The notes: a model not told the origin generated them from the sequence alone. DNA of 64,000 bases from Acidobacteriota bacterium (GCA_028876335.1 JAGWSG010000134.1:1-64000), one strand, 5' to 3'. Numbered from the stretch's first letter, positions 41,701 through 52,191 are shown. Made by a program: numbers and translations.

Positions 41701-42299
41701 GCCAGTACCTGTGAGAAGTTAGCATCCCATTTCTGCACAGAAGAGTCGAAATTGTCCAGGTGGGGAAAGACTTCAGTGTCTTCATGGGCCGCCGCAATCG
41801 CACGTTTGATCCGGTTCAGATCATCCGGGTCATGCACTGTGTTTCCATCAACGATGCGATAGCTTCTGTGGCTTTCGTTGTTGATTCCCAGAAGATGCGG
41901 GTTGGAACTCGTGGAATGAAGCCATGCGGGAAAGAGGATATCGATTTGATGAACGTGCTGCTTGAAGGACGAATAACTGGCTTCGTCATAGGGCACGTAA
42001 TAGGCGGCTCGCAGCCCTTCACCGCTGTTGAAGGGAATTTCGGAGGCTTTCCGTTGGGTTTTGCGATGACTTGGATGCACGGGGTGCCCATACCGCGTCA
42101 CAGCGGTGTTATCGCGGATTGCCCTGTAATTGTGTTTCGGTGACGGTAGCAGCAATTCGGGCAGCGGATTGCTGCGCAGCACATTGAAAATAAACCCGAT
42201 CAGCACCAGGGTAATGACAACGGCGGAAATATCAATCAAGCGACGAAGCCGCTTCCAGCGTTTGCGCTCAGGGTCGAAGAATATCTGATCTTCCGGCAT
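38748..42299 (-). CDS. GH18-like / polysaccharide deacetylase (CE4) / GT2 glycosyltransferase fusion
   Basis: 1183 aa. GH18 motif GISLDFE, NodB motifs SFDDGPD and HTYTHP, GT2 motifs VPAYNEE, DDGS, DADT and QRFRW. Confidence 0.92.
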   Translation of the reverse strand: MPEDQIFFDPERKRWKRLRRLIDISAVVITLVLIGFIFNVLRSNPLPELLLPSPKHNYRAIRDNTAVTRYGHPVHPSHRKTQRKASEIPFNSGEGLRAAYYVPYDEASYSSFKQHVHQIDILFPAWLHSTSSNPHLLGINNESHRSYRIVDGNTVHDPDDLNRIKRAIAAAHEDTEVFPHLDNFDSSVQKWDANFSQVLANADQRTQLIDEIVVFLTTYRTDKGDWVYPGISLDFESLPDSAVPDYLTFIQQLYASLSKRNLRLYINVPVSTPAAQLKQMAANADGLVLMNYDQHEVESDPGPIASQAWFVANLTKALKAVPKQKLICALGSYGYDWTLSIPQKPKRGHRAEKPEVVNTEDLTVSEAWQRASDANADLDLDQTSLNPHFEYIDEDANQKHVVWFLDGVTVLNEMRAARELGLQTFALWRLGSEDSSLWSIWDRPMLPTALTSLGNVQPGHEVDQEGEGDILRVTGLPKPGKRTVQADPDEPDPRKKLIVHEHMDVYPRPCTVEYYGYKPNEVAISFDDGPDPRWTPKILDILKQKNVKATFMMIGDEAQENIGLMQRVEREGNEIGNHTYTHPDISEISQRQLDLEVKLTERLFASKLGVEPLYFRPPYDIDEEPDTDDQAAPVFHVQQLGFTIIGNKIDTNDWDERVHKSPQEITQTVLDTLNEMKTRPQLRGSIILMHDGGGNRSATIAALPVLIDTLRAHGYKIVPVSALMGKTTAQVMPALTFWQYVRAIPDSIAFSMLSMIGTFIVGVFFIGDILMSARLVLVGLFAIIDRLRRPHRNASEGFAPQVAVLVPAYNEEKVIVRTVRSVLNSDYPHLRVIVIDDGSKDDTVRVAREAYRAEIAEGRVEVLTKPNGGKAAALNFALEHLNEEFYVGIDADTVIASDAISKLIPHFEDARIGAVAGNAKVGNRVNLWTRWQALEYITSQNFERRAMDLFHVVTVVPGAIGAWRTAPVKKAGGYPLNTVAEDADLTMNLLEQRYRVVYEDRALAFTEAPIDAKGLMRQRFRWSFGILQAVWKHRLAFVRNKAMGLFALPNILIFQMLLPLVSPFIDLMFLGGIVQYLVDRHYHPEAASAASFMKLLAYFLTFLLIDFVTSTIAFSLERRHPANKGDGWLLFHIWLQRFAYRQVFSIVLFKTLKRAIDGKPFNWDKLERTAKMSKATDALTEAR

Positions 42300-42337
42300 C
42301 GTTTTACAATGATCCCACGCAAGAGACTATTGCGGGA

Positions 42338-43792
42338 ATGGTATACAGTTTGAATCGTATGGAAGCAGAGGCGTCGAGTCAATTTCAAGAGACTCCCTTG
42401 CTACGCTGGCGCCTTGTCGATTGGGTAATCCTATGGGCTGCAGTTGTTTGCGGCTTGCTGTTGCGCCTTTGGTTTCTTAAATCAATCTTCGCAGCCAATG
42501 GCGATACCCTCATCTACGGCGATATAGCTGCAAACCTGCTTACCAGGGGAAAGTACGCGGTCACCAGTTTGGATGGAGTGTTGCACTCCACTCTGATTCG
42601 CCTGCCCGGCTATCCATACTTCCTGGCGCTCTGCTTCTCGATTTTCGGCAAGGGCAACTACGTCGCGGTTGCGTTCGTTCAGATCGTGCTCGATCTTCTT
42701 ACGGCCCTGCTGATTGGCGATACCGCACGGCGGCTGGCGCCGCCTCCGATGCGCCGCATCGCGCTTCAGGGCACAGTCTGGCTTGCGATGGTTTGCCCTT
42801 TCACCGCTGCTTATGCGGTGATCCCACTTACGGAAGGGCCAACGCTGTTTTCGATAGCCCTGGCAATGTGGGCCGCGACTTGCCTTGCTCAAAAGCCACG
42901 TTGGACTTCGGCGCTTACTCTTACTCTTGCTCTCGTGTGGGCCGCATTACTTCGCCCGGACGGAGTACTGATCTCTGTGGTTCTGGTGCCGGCGCTGCTC
43001 CTGCAGTTGAAGGGCAACTTCACCCCCAAAGTGCTGCGCATTGTTACCGTCAGCATTGTGTTGGGTGTGATTCCGTTTGTTGCATGGACCTGGCGCAACT
43101 TCGAGATCTTCCATGTATTTCAGCCGCTGGTGCCAAAGTCTGCAACGGATCCCGGAGAGCCGGTGTATGGAGGGTGGGAGCGTTGGGTGAAGACCTGGAG
43201 TCTGGACTTTGCAACTACGTATTCAATTTATTGGGAGGTGCAAGGGGAAAAGCTCGACATCGACCTGCTGCCGTCCCGCGCATTCGACTCGGATGCACAA
43301 TACCGCCGAACGCAGGCTCTTGTCGATGCATACAATGCGGGAGGTTATTCGCTCAATGCATCCCTTGATGCGGGCTTTGCGAAACTCGCCGCCAATCGTA
43401 TCGCGGCCCATCCGCTGCGCTATTACGTACTGCTGCCGTTGGGACGTGTTGCGGACATGTGGTTTCGGCCGCGTGTCGACAATCTCAATATCGATCTGGA
43501 CTGGTGGGTGTATGAGAACCACCCGCACGAGACGATCTTGAGCTGGAGCTATGCACTGCTCAATGTGCTGTATCTTGCAGCTGGAATCGCGGGGATGTTC
43601 CTGCGCCCGCGCTTTTGGAAAGCAATGCTCGCATACTTCCTTCTGCGCAGCGCCCTGCTGGCCACCGTGGCAGCGCCGGAAACGCGCTACACGCTCGAGT
43701 GCTTTCCGATGCTGTTCCTTTTGGGCGGGCTAGCGATTGCACACCGGTGGATGAAGATGCGTACAGCCATCTCAGCTCAGCGAACGATGTAA
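42338..43792 (+). CDS. ArnT/GT39-like membrane glycosyltransferase
   Basis: Polytopic membrane protein with PMT/ArnT-like topology (NGDTLIYGDIAANLL...LIRLPGYPYFLAL). Confidence 0.75.
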   Translation: MVYSLNRMEAEASSQFQETPLLRWRLVDWVILWAAVVCGLLLRLWFLKSIFAANGDTLIYGDIAANLLTRGKYAVTSLDGVLHSTLIRLPGYPYFLALCFSIFGKGNYVAVAFVQIVLDLLTALLIGDTARRLAPPPMRRIALQGTVWLAMVCPFTAAYAVIPLTEGPTLFSIALAMWAATCLAQKPRWTSALTLTLALVWAALLRPDGVLISVVLVPALLLQLKGNFTPKVLRIVTVSIVLGVIPFVAWTWRNFEIFHVFQPLVPKSATDPGEPVYGGWERWVKTWSLDFATTYSIYWEVQGEKLDIDLLPSRAFDSDAQYRRTQALVDAYNAGGYSLNASLDAGFAKLAANRIAAHPLRYYVLLPLGRVADMWFRPRVDNLNIDLDWWVYENHPHETILSWSYALLNVLYLAAGIAGMFLRPRFWKAMLAYFLLRSALLATVAAPETRYTLECFPMLFLLGGLAIAHRWMKMRTAISAQRTM

Positions 43793-44535
43793 TGTGTCTT
43801 GCTGTCTGTCGGCAGTTTGAACGCATCCGATGGCAACGAGTGATTCATCTTTATGTTGAAGTACACGCTGACGCGATACTGTCCCGCACCTTCGTCGAAG
43901 ATCTGCTTCAGGCTGATGCCACGATCCAAATCCATCCAAAGAGTCACTTTTGGAAGGTTCTTTCGTATTGCGGGGTCTTTGGGGACCAACTCAAGCTTCT
44001 CTGTCTTTACTCCGTCCAGCGTTTCAGAACCTAGATCTCTGATGTCCCATTTCTCAGCCAGTTCTTTGCCGCTTGCTCCAAACCCAAGACCAAACCAATT
44101 CTCATATTGGCTCAACTTGGTCAGCGTCGTTACCTGGTTCGTGAGCTTTTCATACATGCGAATGGCGCCGTTCTGGCAACAGACCACGACTTTCGGTACG
44201 GATTTCCCGTTTACTTCGTCAATGTGCAGTCCCATTTGAAAGTGGTCGCTCTTGCGATCGAAATAGACGGTCCCCTTCTGGACATCTTTGTCAGGAATGG
44301 GATCGGTAACGTAGGAGTCGAACTCAAAGTCTGCTGAGAAAGTATGAAAATTCGCAGCGGCGACATCCAATTTTTGCAGAACCTGCTTTACATCGTCGGC
44401 AGCCTGCGCGTGGCGCGCAACCGCCAGCAAAGCCGTACATCCCAGCGCGATCGTCAGGAATCTGCGCAAATACATTCTCTTCACCTCTGCTTTAACCCAA
44501 AACCGGCGCTCTGGTTGCGGTGCTGCTTTTCGCAT
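43777..44535 (-). CDS. LolA-like outer-membrane lipoprotein carrier/sorting protein
   Basis: Signal peptide, ADDVKQVLQKLDVAAANFHTFSADFEFDSY and LolA-like beta pattern. Confidence 0.75.
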   Translation of the reverse strand: MRKAAPQPERRFWVKAEVKRMYLRRFLTIALGCTALLAVARHAQAADDVKQVLQKLDVAAANFHTFSADFEFDSYVTDPIPDKDVQKGTVYFDRKSDHFQMGLHIDEVNGKSVPKVVVCCQNGAIRMYEKLTNQVTTLTKLSQYENWFGLGFGASGKELAEKWDIRDLGSETLDGVKTEKLELVPKDPAIRKNLPKVTLWMDLDRGISLKQIFDEGAGQYRVSVYFNIKMNHSLPSDAFKLPTDSKTHYIVR

Positions 44536-44559
44536 GCGTCCTGCGAAGTATCGAGTTTG

Positions 44560-44928
44560 CTATCGATGCGCCCAGATCTTCCAGACAAGCTTTCCGTCGC
44601 TGTCGGTTGCCGTTTCCCAGCGATCCACTGAAACCGCATCTCCCGTTACCGGCTCGATGGCCTTTCGCAACAGCTTGCGCGTTTCCTGCACGCCGGCGCC
44701 CTCGGGAATCGCTACATCCGATGCGTGCAGCGAGACGATCATGCCATGTCCGCTGCTGACTACCTGGATTGGATGCTGGGGCCCGGCCATACGGCTGGGT
44801 TTTGCGCCGTAATCCCAAACCCACGGCGTGACAAAGATAAACACCAGAATCAGTGTCACCATCACGTCGTAGTGAAAACTGCCGCGAGGGTAGGTCCAGT
44901 AGAAATAACTTTTGAGTGTCTTATTCAT
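44560..44928 (-). CDS. Hypothetical single-TM protein
   Basis: 122 aa with TM segment VMVTLILVFIFVTPWVW, directly downstream of serS on the same strand. Confidence 0.7.
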   Translation of the reverse strand: MNKTLKSYFYWTYPRGSFHYDVMVTLILVFIFVTPWVWDYGAKPSRMAGPQHPIQVVSSGHGMIVSLHASDVAIPEGAGVQETRKLLRKAIEPVTGDAVSVDRWETATDSDGKLVWKIWAHR

Positions 44929-44935
44929 TGCAACC

Positions 44936-46264
44936 CTACTTTGAAATTGCTTCCAGGCCGCCCATGTAAGGCTTCAGCGCCTCTGGAATTCTTACGGAAC
45001 CATCTGCCTGCTGATAGTTCTCGAGAATTGCCAGCCATGTGCGTCCAACGGCGAGCCCGCTGCCGTTCAGCGTGTGGACAAATTCATTCTTGGCCTTCAG
45101 GCCGCCTGGTTTGAAGCGGATATTCGCACGCCGTGCCTGGAATGATTCGAAGTTCGAGCAAGATGAAATTTCGCGATATACCTGCTGACCGGGCAGCCAC
45201 ACTTCCAGGTCGAACGTCTTGGCGGAGGAGAAGCCTGTGTCGCCGGTGCAGAGAAGCATCCGGCGGTAGGGGAACTCCAGCGCTTCAAGAATCTCTTCCG
45301 CGTTGCGCGTCAGCTTTTCGTGTTCGGCGTCGCTGTCTTCCGGCTTGGTGAACTTTACCAACTCCACCTTTTGAAACTGGTGCTGGCGGATGATGCCGCG
45401 TGTGTCCTTGCCTGCCGCACCGGCTTCTGCACGGAAGCATGGCGTGTAGGCCGTCAGACAGATGGGTAGGCGCGCTTCCTCCAGAATCTCATCGCGATAG
45501 AGATTCGTTACCGGCACTTCCGCAGTAGGGATCAGCCAATGATCGTTGTCTTTGTATGCACCAGCTGCAGCGCTCTCGGCGTCGGCATCCGAGCAACGGA
45601 ACAGATCATCGGCGAACTTCGGCAACTGGCCGGTTCCATACAAGCTCTTGGAATTCACCATGAACGGCGGAAGCACCTCGGTGTAGCCGTGCTGCTGCGT
45701 GTGCATGTCGAGCATAAAGCTGATAAGAGCCCGCTCCAGGCGGGCACCCGCGCCCATGTAGACCGCGAACCGAGCGCCACTCAGCTTGGCTGCGCGCTCC
45801 AGATCCAGAATTCCCAGGCCCTCGCCAATTTCCCAGTGCGGCTTTGGCTCAAAATCGAAATTACGCTTTGTGCCCCATGTCTTTATAACGACGTTATCCG
45901 CCTCGGAAGTCCCCGCGGGCACCTCGTCGCGCGTAAGGTTCGGCACGCGGGCCAGCGACTGGCGCAATTCCTCGTCAAGAGCGGTGGCAGCCGTGTCCAA
46001 CTCGTCCAGCTTATCTTTAAGCGCGCGGGTTTCATCCATCACCGCGGCGGCTTCGTCGTTCTTGCCGGCCTTCTTGAGGGCGCCCACCTGCTGCGATAGC
46101 TCATTACGCCGGGCTTTCAGTTGTTCGGCTTGTGTAATCGCCTCGCGGCGGCGCTGGTCAAGTGAGTGGAAGTTCCCCAGCAGCGCCTCAGGGTCCGCCC
46201 CGCGCGCACGCAACTTTTCTTCCACTTTTCCGAGGTTCCCCCGGACGAAATTCAGGTCAAGCAT
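44936..46264 (-). CDS. serS: Seryl-tRNA synthetase
   Basis: [22 protein letters not shown] start, class II motifs [30 protein letters not shown] and [19 protein letters not shown] at 46264. Confidence 0.96.
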   Translation of the reverse strand: MLDLNFVRGNLGKVEEKLRARGADPEALLGNFHSLDQRRREAITQAEQLKARRNELSQQVGALKKAGKNDEAAAVMDETRALKDKLDELDTAATALDEELRQSLARVPNLTRDEVPAGTSEADNVVIKTWGTKRNFDFEPKPHWEIGEGLGILDLERAAKLSGARFAVYMGAGARLERALISFMLDMHTQQHGYTEVLPPFMVNSKSLYGTGQLPKFADDLFRCSDADAESAAAGAYKDNDHWLIPTAEVPVTNLYRDEILEEARLPICLTAYTPCFRAEAGAAGKDTRGIIRQHQFQKVELVKFTKPEDSDAEHEKLTRNAEEILEALEFPYRRMLLCTGDTGFSSAKTFDLEVWLPGQQVYREISSCSNFESFQARRANIRFKPGGLKAKNEFVHTLNGSGLAVGRTWLAILENYQQADGSVRIPEALKPYMGGLEAISK

Positions 46265-46277
46265 GACTCTTATCAGT

Positions 46278-47681
46278 TTAACTGACCGGGGTTGCAGACC
46301 TGCTATCTTCGTGCCGCGGCTCGGCTTCCTCAATTTCCCGCCATCCTGGCAGCCGCTGGTCACCCGTAATGAGCCGCGCGCCGCGGGTAAAGGTGAAGTA
46401 CGACCATACCCAAGCCATGAATACCGAGATACGGTTGCGGAAGCCAATGAGGAAGAAGATATGCACAACCAGCCATGTAACCCACGCGGGCAGGCCGCTC
46501 ATGTGCGAGCGGAAGGGCCATTTGACGTTGGCCACAGCGGCCATGCGGCCGATGGTGGCCATGTCACCTTTGTCAAAGTAGCGGAAGCTGGGCCGCTTCT
46601 CACCGCGCAAATCCGCTGCAATCAATCGCCCAACGTGGTCGCCCATCTGCATGGCGGGCTGCGCCACGCCGGGCACTTGCCTGCCGTCCTGCTCCAAGTG
46701 TGCCAGGTCTCCCAGTACAAAAATCTCGTTGTGATCCGGCGGGTTAAGGTGTTCATTCACGATGACGCAGCCGCGCTTATCGAGTGGCGCACCGAGCATT
46801 TTGCCAAGAGGAGAGGCCGATACACCCGCAGCCCAAAGCGTCACTACAGCTTCGAGCTTTCCTTCCAGAGTGTTGGCACCTCGAACGTCTCCTGTAAATT
46901 TCGCTTCCACCCATCCGGGGCCGACGCCATTTACGTGGGTCTCCGTGTGAACCTCCACTCCGAGCTTGGCCAGAGAGGCCTCAGCCTTGGCGGATAAGTC
47001 AGGCGGATAGGCAGCCAGCACGCGTTTGCCCGCATCCAGCAGAATGACGCGCGCCTTCGACGGATCGATGTGGCGGAAGTCGTGGCGCATATAGAGCTTC
47101 GCAATATCGCTGATGGCTCCGGCCAGTTCAACCCCCGTGGGACCGCCGCCAATCACCACAAAGTTAAGCGGCGGATGCGTTCCCTGCTCCTGCTTCTCGC
47201 GCTCGGCCAGCTCAAAGGCCAGAAGCACGCGCCTGCGAATCTCAATGGCGTCTTCGATCGACTTCAATCCCGGTGCCTGCGCGGCCCACTCATCATGGCC
47301 AAAGTAGGAGTGTGTGGCGCCGGTGGCCAGAACAAGGTAGTCATAGCCGATGGCCGCGCCCGATTTCAGGCTCAATTCGCGCTTCTCGGAATCGATGGCG
47401 GTCACTTCATCCATCAGCACCTGTGTATTCGATTGGCCACGGAAAATAGTGCGGATGGGCTGCGCAATGTCAGCCGGAGACAGCACGGCCAGAGCCACCT
47501 GGTAAAGCAGTGGCTGAAAGGTATGGTGATTGCGCCGGTCGATAACGGTTACGTCCACAGGCAAATCCTTCAGTGCTTTTGCCGCATGCAATCCGCCAAA
47601 GCCTGCGCCTACGATTGCCACGCGTGGCCTGCCGCCGTGGTTTTGCGTCGGAGGAGTCAGGGGACGTCCGATTTGATTCAT
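46278..47681 (-). CDS. ndh: Type II NADH dehydrogenase-like FAD-dependent oxidoreductase
   Basis: [18 protein letters not shown]...[23 protein letters not shown] at 47681. Confidence 0.9.
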   Translation of the reverse strand: MNQIGRPLTPPTQNHGGRPRVAIVGAGFGGLHAAKALKDLPVDVTVIDRRNHHTFQPLLYQVALAVLSPADIAQPIRTIFRGQSNTQVLMDEVTAIDSEKRELSLKSGAAIGYDYLVLATGATHSYFGHDEWAAQAPGLKSIEDAIEIRRRVLLAFELAEREKQEQGTHPPLNFVVIGGGPTGVELAGAISDIAKLYMRHDFRHIDPSKARVILLDAGKRVLAAYPPDLSAKAEASLAKLGVEVHTETHVNGVGPGWVEAKFTGDVRGANTLEGKLEAVVTLWAAGVSASPLGKMLGAPLDKRGCVIVNEHLNPPDHNEIFVLGDLAHLEQDGRQVPGVAQPAMQMGDHVGRLIAADLRGEKRPSFRYFDKGDMATIGRMAAVANVKWPFRSHMSGLPAWVTWLVVHIFFLIGFRNRISVFMAWVWSYFTFTRGARLITGDQRLPGWREIEEAEPRHEDSRSATPVS

Positions 47682-47783
47682 ACCACCTCCCTCTATTGTT
47701 GATGCTCCACAAGGTGCGAGGGTCACAAAGCTTGTCTCAGTTAGCGCAATCGGCGGCACTCCCGTTGCTACCATTGAGATTGC

Positions 47784-48905
47784 GTGACGGCGTTTATGCC
47801 GTTATCTGAGCCGAAGGGATTTTCTCCTGTGCCGCAAAATCTTGCCACGAACCTTATCATCGATGCCCATCTTGACCTTGCCTGGAACGCGCTCAGTTGG
47901 AACCGGGATCTTCATCTGAAGGTTGCGCAGATGCGCACATCAGAAGCAGGTATTGAAGGCAAGTCGCGTGGGCGGAATACGGTCAGTTTTCCGCAAATGC
48001 GAGAAGGACGCGTGGGTGTTTCGATGGTGACGCTTCTGGCACGTGCGAATCCTGAGGGGCGCTCCATTCTGGACTTTCGCAACCAACAGAGTGCTTCGGC
48101 CGCCGCACAGGGTCAGCTCGCCTGGTACCGGCTTCTTGAGGAAGAAGGCGTGTGCCACCTGATTAACGATTTGAACGCGCTTCGTGCGTCGACTTCGGCA
48201 TGGAAGGCGGGAAGTGGAGACGCGCCACTCGGATTCATACTGAGCATGGAGGGGGCTGATCCAATTATTTCCCCCTCACATGCAGAGTGGTGGTATCGCG
48301 CCGGATTGCGCGCCGTGGGGCTGGCGCATTATGGGCCGAGCGCGTATGCCAACGGAACGGCATGCGAGGGCGGGCTGTTTCCCGCAGGCAGAGAACTGCT
48401 GCGGGCGATGGAAGAGCTCGGTATGATTCTCGATCTCACGCATCTTGCCGACGAGGCTTTCTGGGAGGCGGCGAAACTCTTCCGTGGCCCGGTACTGGCC
48501 AGCCACAACAATTGCCGCGCCATTACGCCGCATCAGCGCCAGTTCTCAGACGATCAAATCCGCTTGCTCATTGAGCGTGACGCCGTAATTGGCACGGCTC
48601 TTGATGCGTGGATGCTCGTTCCCGGTTGGACGCAGGGGACGGGGAACGGGCCACGCGTGACGCTGGAGTCGGCCGTGGAGCACATTGATCACATCTGCCA
48701 GATTGCCGGCACATCGCGTCATTGCGCCATTGGCAGCGACCTGGATGGGGGCTTTGGCACCGAGCAGGGACCGGAAGATCTGGACACAATTGCAGACTTG
48801 CAGAGTCTCGGGCCGCTGCTGGCTGCGCGCGGCTACTCGGCAGAAGACGTGGAAGGCATCTTCCACGGCAACTGGCTGCGCTTCTTTGAGCGCGCCTGGG
48901 CGTAA
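47784..48905 (+). CDS. Membrane dipeptidase (peptidase M19)
   Basis: IDAHLDLAWN, GMILDLTHLADEAFWEA, VLASHNNCRAITPHQRQFSDDQI, AIGSDLDGGFG. Confidence 0.88.
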   Translation: MTAFMPLSEPKGFSPVPQNLATNLIIDAHLDLAWNALSWNRDLHLKVAQMRTSEAGIEGKSRGRNTVSFPQMREGRVGVSMVTLLARANPEGRSILDFRNQQSASAAAQGQLAWYRLLEEEGVCHLINDLNALRASTSAWKAGSGDAPLGFILSMEGADPIISPSHAEWWYRAGLRAVGLAHYGPSAYANGTACEGGLFPAGRELLRAMEELGMILDLTHLADEAFWEAAKLFRGPVLASHNNCRAITPHQRQFSDDQIRLLIERDAVIGTALDAWMLVPGWTQGTGNGPRVTLESAVEHIDHICQIAGTSRHCAIGSDLDGGFGTEQGPEDLDTIADLQSLGPLLAARGYSAEDVEGIFHGNWLRFFERAWA

Positions 48906-48932
48906 AGGCCCACAATCTGTAGCGGCACGCAA

Positions 48933-51854
48933 TCAAGGATGAATCTCAATCGCAATCGGCAGAGAACTCGCATTGCCTGTTGTTGCGGTTGCCACGGTGT
49001 TGGTGGCCACACCGGGAATGGATGCAGGGGTGAAGACAACCAGTCCGGAATTGTCTGACGTCGCCGTGGAAACCTGCGTGGCCAGCAAGGGGGACGCGGT
49101 GCAGCGGCCATGCGGCGGGCACGGCGGAGCCCAGGCGTAGAGCGACTGATAGAGCGTCACCGTGCCACCTGCCATGGGATTGCCGTTGAGGTCATGCACG
49201 CGAAGCACAATCTGGCTGGGAGTGCTCGAGACAGCAACGGACTGTGTGGTGCCGCTGACGGCTTTCACGGTGGCAAACTCCGGCCGCGCGCCAAGCACGG
49301 TGAAATCCGCGCAATTTGCTGTGCCGTTCACGCACGCCGTGGCTGTACTCAGCACTCCTTCGGTTCGCGGAGAGGCAGTGAGCATTTTGGTTGCGATGCC
49401 GCTTGAGCTGCTTGTTGAAGTAGAGCCTCCCTGCACCGTAATGTCGCATCCGCAGTTCGAATCCCACGCGACCATTTGTCCGCTCACCGGTGTTCCGTTG
49501 TTCAAAACGATGGCTTCGGTCGTCCAGTTGACCGAAGCGCCGGTTGCGACGGAGAGGAACGGAGTGAGCGCCGTTAGCACCGGCGCGCTGCCGCCCGTGA
49601 AGTGCGCCTGCAGACTCGCGTTGTTGGTGAGAGAAGCCGTCACGACCGCGGGCGAGGTGTTGAGCGCCGTGACTGTCATGGTGGCCAGCCCGTCGCCGGT
49701 TGCTGTTACCGAGCACACCGTGGAGCCGCAACCGAGGGTCGCCGATCCGCTGGTGACCGAATACGTCACGGTTACCCCGCTGGCCGGTACAAGGGATGCA
49801 TTCAAAGCCTGTACAGAGAAGGGAAGCGGCACGCCAACGGAGACTGTATTCGAAGGGGCAGTGACAAGCGTGAGCGAGTCGCCTGTGCCGGCGTCATAAC
49901 TGATGCCGCCAGTGATGATTGCCGCCGCGGAATAAAGGGGAAGATCGTCGACTTCAACGTCTGCCGAACCTGCAGCTGTCACGGCCGGTGCGATTGCCGT
50001 GATTTCTGTGGGCGAAATGCTTGTAACAACGGCCGGCCTGCCGCCTACGGTCACCGTGTCCTGCGAGCGAAAACCTGTTCCGCGAATCACGATCGGGCCG
50101 CCGCCCAGGGGCAGGTGCTCGGGTTGCACGGTGTCGGCATAGAGCAGCCAGCCGGTGTAGAGATAGTCGGGCCGCCCGTCTCCGCGCAGATCGGCAATAC
50201 CGATGCGCACGATATCGTCTGAAGCTGTGCTTACCTGCAGCCAGCTCTCACCGGTGGCGAAACCGTTGAATCCTGGTACCCAACCCACCGCGGGTGAGCC
50301 TGTTGTGTCGAGCGCATCCCACACGCCGAGAGAGGGCATGGCTCTTGAATTGCTCGGGATGCCGTTCTCATTGAGTGCCTGCGTGACCAGCGTGAAGGTA
50401 CGGTTGGCACGCACTGGAAAGAGGAACCAGTCGGTCTGTTCCACTTGACCAATGCGGCCTGTCCAGAGCCCACCCTGCGGCAAGGGCCGCGGGCTGTTCT
50501 CCGTTGCAATTGCATCCTGCGATCCGGTCGCTGCCGAGTCGGAGATGGGTACATCGAGTGTCTGGGTTGAACCCGGTGTCATGTTGGTCACAGTCAAAGT
50601 CGGCATGGTGCCGGAGGGGCTCGGTGAACCGTCCACATAAGGGCCAACAGCATTGTTCATGATGTAGAGCGGATTGATGGCTTCAAATGTGATCTGATAG
50701 GTCGCCGTCGTCATGCCCGGCGGTAAAGGCATATAGCTCAGATCAAAAAAGCCCTGTTGGCTCGGGTCCGTTCCGCCCCACTTGGAGTAAGGCACGCCGC
50801 TGGAATCCTGCCATCCCGTCACCGGATTACCGTGCTTGCCGCGAAACGTCGCCCCGCTGACCGCCGTGATCGTGTACTCGTAGAGCGGATTCCCGTTCGC
50901 GTCCAGCGGTCGTGCCACAACGTTCACACCCTGCATCCCCACGCCGGTGCGGAACTTGAGAGTTCCGCTGATCGAAGCCGTGTTTGCCGCCGTCAGCTCC
51001 TTCCCGGGGAAGCTGGAGAGATTCGTCGCCGTGATCGGGTAGATGCGGTTGAGTGCCGCAATGTCATCAAGCCGCAATTGCGTCGGGTTAGGGATGCAAT
51101 TCCCGCCACTGTTGCCGCATGCGCCGCTGATGGGCTGCATCACCGGCCAGCCCTGCGTGCCGTTCGGCATGCCGTTGGTAGCCGCGCCGTCGTTCACCTG
51201 TGAGTAGCCAAGGCCAAGAATGCGCCCGAAGGCGCGCTCCAGCTCAAAGCCAATCATGGTCAACTGGCTCGCCGTGCCCGCGCAGCGCCCGTTGACCAGG
51301 ATGACAGCGTGACTCACGGTGGCATCGGTGTTGATGCCGTCCATCCAAAACCAGACGCCGTTGAACTGGCAGCTTGTCGGGTCGCTGGCGCCTGTGCCGA
51401 AAAGCGCGTCGGTAACCGAGCCGTCGGTGTCAAAGACCACGCCGACGGGGTAGTTGGTTGCCGATGGCGTCATGTCCGAAGGTGCGGCGAAGACCTTGTT
51501 CCCCGCCACGGTATTCAGGCCGCTCACATCTTCGTTGAGCGTGCCCTTGTCGGTCAGCGTCACTCCGGCGGTCGGAACTGCGCTCCAAATAGCCGCCGCT
51601 GCGTCCACCATAGCCACGGCCTGTGCATTGCTCACGCTGGCGTTCAGCGGTCCCTGGTCCACGTAGTAATTAAGCGCACCGTTTCTCCAGTGGACCGGCT
51701 GGCCAATCACGGCGGGATCAAAATAGCTGGAGCCGGCGATGTACTTGGGGCCTCCGGCAAGCGCGGAAGCAGGGCACAGCGTAAGTGTGAATCCAAACAT
51801 TAGAAATGACTTAGAAAGCCAGACTTTTGTCTTCCTGTGGAGGCAGTGGGACAT
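48933..51854 (-). CDS. Secreted multi-domain protein with matrixin-like degenerate N-domain and IPT/Ig-like domains
   Basis: 973 aa. Signal peptide, matrixin-like region, then IPT/TIG-like (GGGPIVIRGTGFRSQDTVTVGG) and bacterial Ig-like segments. Confidence 0.8.
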   Translation of the reverse strand: MSHCLHRKTKVWLSKSFLMFGFTLTLCPASALAGGPKYIAGSSYFDPAVIGQPVHWRNGALNYYVDQGPLNASVSNAQAVAMVDAAAAIWSAVPTAGVTLTDKGTLNEDVSGLNTVAGNKVFAAPSDMTPSATNYPVGVVFDTDGSVTDALFGTGASDPTSCQFNGVWFWMDGINTDATVSHAVILVNGRCAGTASQLTMIGFELERAFGRILGLGYSQVNDGAATNGMPNGTQGWPVMQPISGACGNSGGNCIPNPTQLRLDDIAALNRIYPITATNLSSFPGKELTAANTASISGTLKFRTGVGMQGVNVVARPLDANGNPLYEYTITAVSGATFRGKHGNPVTGWQDSSGVPYSKWGGTDPSQQGFFDLSYMPLPPGMTTATYQITFEAINPLYIMNNAVGPYVDGSPSPSGTMPTLTVTNMTPGSTQTLDVPISDSAATGSQDAIATENSPRPLPQGGLWTGRIGQVEQTDWFLFPVRANRTFTLVTQALNENGIPSNSRAMPSLGVWDALDTTGSPAVGWVPGFNGFATGESWLQVSTASDDIVRIGIADLRGDGRPDYLYTGWLLYADTVQPEHLPLGGGPIVIRGTGFRSQDTVTVGGRPAVVTSISPTEITAIAPAVTAAGSADVEVDDLPLYSAAAIITGGISYDAGTGDSLTLVTAPSNTVSVGVPLPFSVQALNASLVPASGVTVTYSVTSGSATLGCGSTVCSVTATGDGLATMTVTALNTSPAVVTASLTNNASLQAHFTGGSAPVLTALTPFLSVATGASVNWTTEAIVLNNGTPVSGQMVAWDSNCGCDITVQGGSTSTSSSSGIATKMLTASPRTEGVLSTATACVNGTANCADFTVLGARPEFATVKAVSGTTQSVAVSSTPSQIVLRVHDLNGNPMAGGTVTLYQSLYAWAPPCPPHGRCTASPLLATQVSTATSDNSGLVVFTPASIPGVATNTVATATTGNASSLPIAIEIHP

Positions 51855-52191
51855 CGAGTGCGTTCCTCTGCCGAAGAACTGGCGATTTATGGGCCATTGT
51901 GGGCTAAAAATAATGAGAAATATCTAACCACCGGCGCGCTGCCCCCAACGGGCATCCGAGCAAAAACGCTCTGTCACTCAAAAATCAGCCTGTCAATGGT
52001 ACTGGAGTACTTCCGTCACTCTCATGGCATATGCCCTAAGTGATTTCAAAGCTTTGGTTTGCGCTCAAAATGCTGATTGATTGAGTAAGATGGGTACTAC
52101 CCGAGCAAGTTACTAAAGCTGCTCTACCAGGGAGCCGCTGCATGACTGCCCTTGAGGGGATTGGGCAGGGGAGGACATCATCGCTTCGCAA

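Noticed and set aside
45786-46997. 403-aa plus-strand ORF antisense to serS and ndh
   Set aside because: It crosses two well-supported minus-strand genes, has Ser/Arg-rich composition typical of a GC-rich shadow frame, and shows no recognisable domain.
49441-49470. tRNA T-loop-like GTTCGAATCC string
   Set aside because: It lies inside the coding sequence of the minus-strand secreted protein and has no cloverleaf or acceptor stem.
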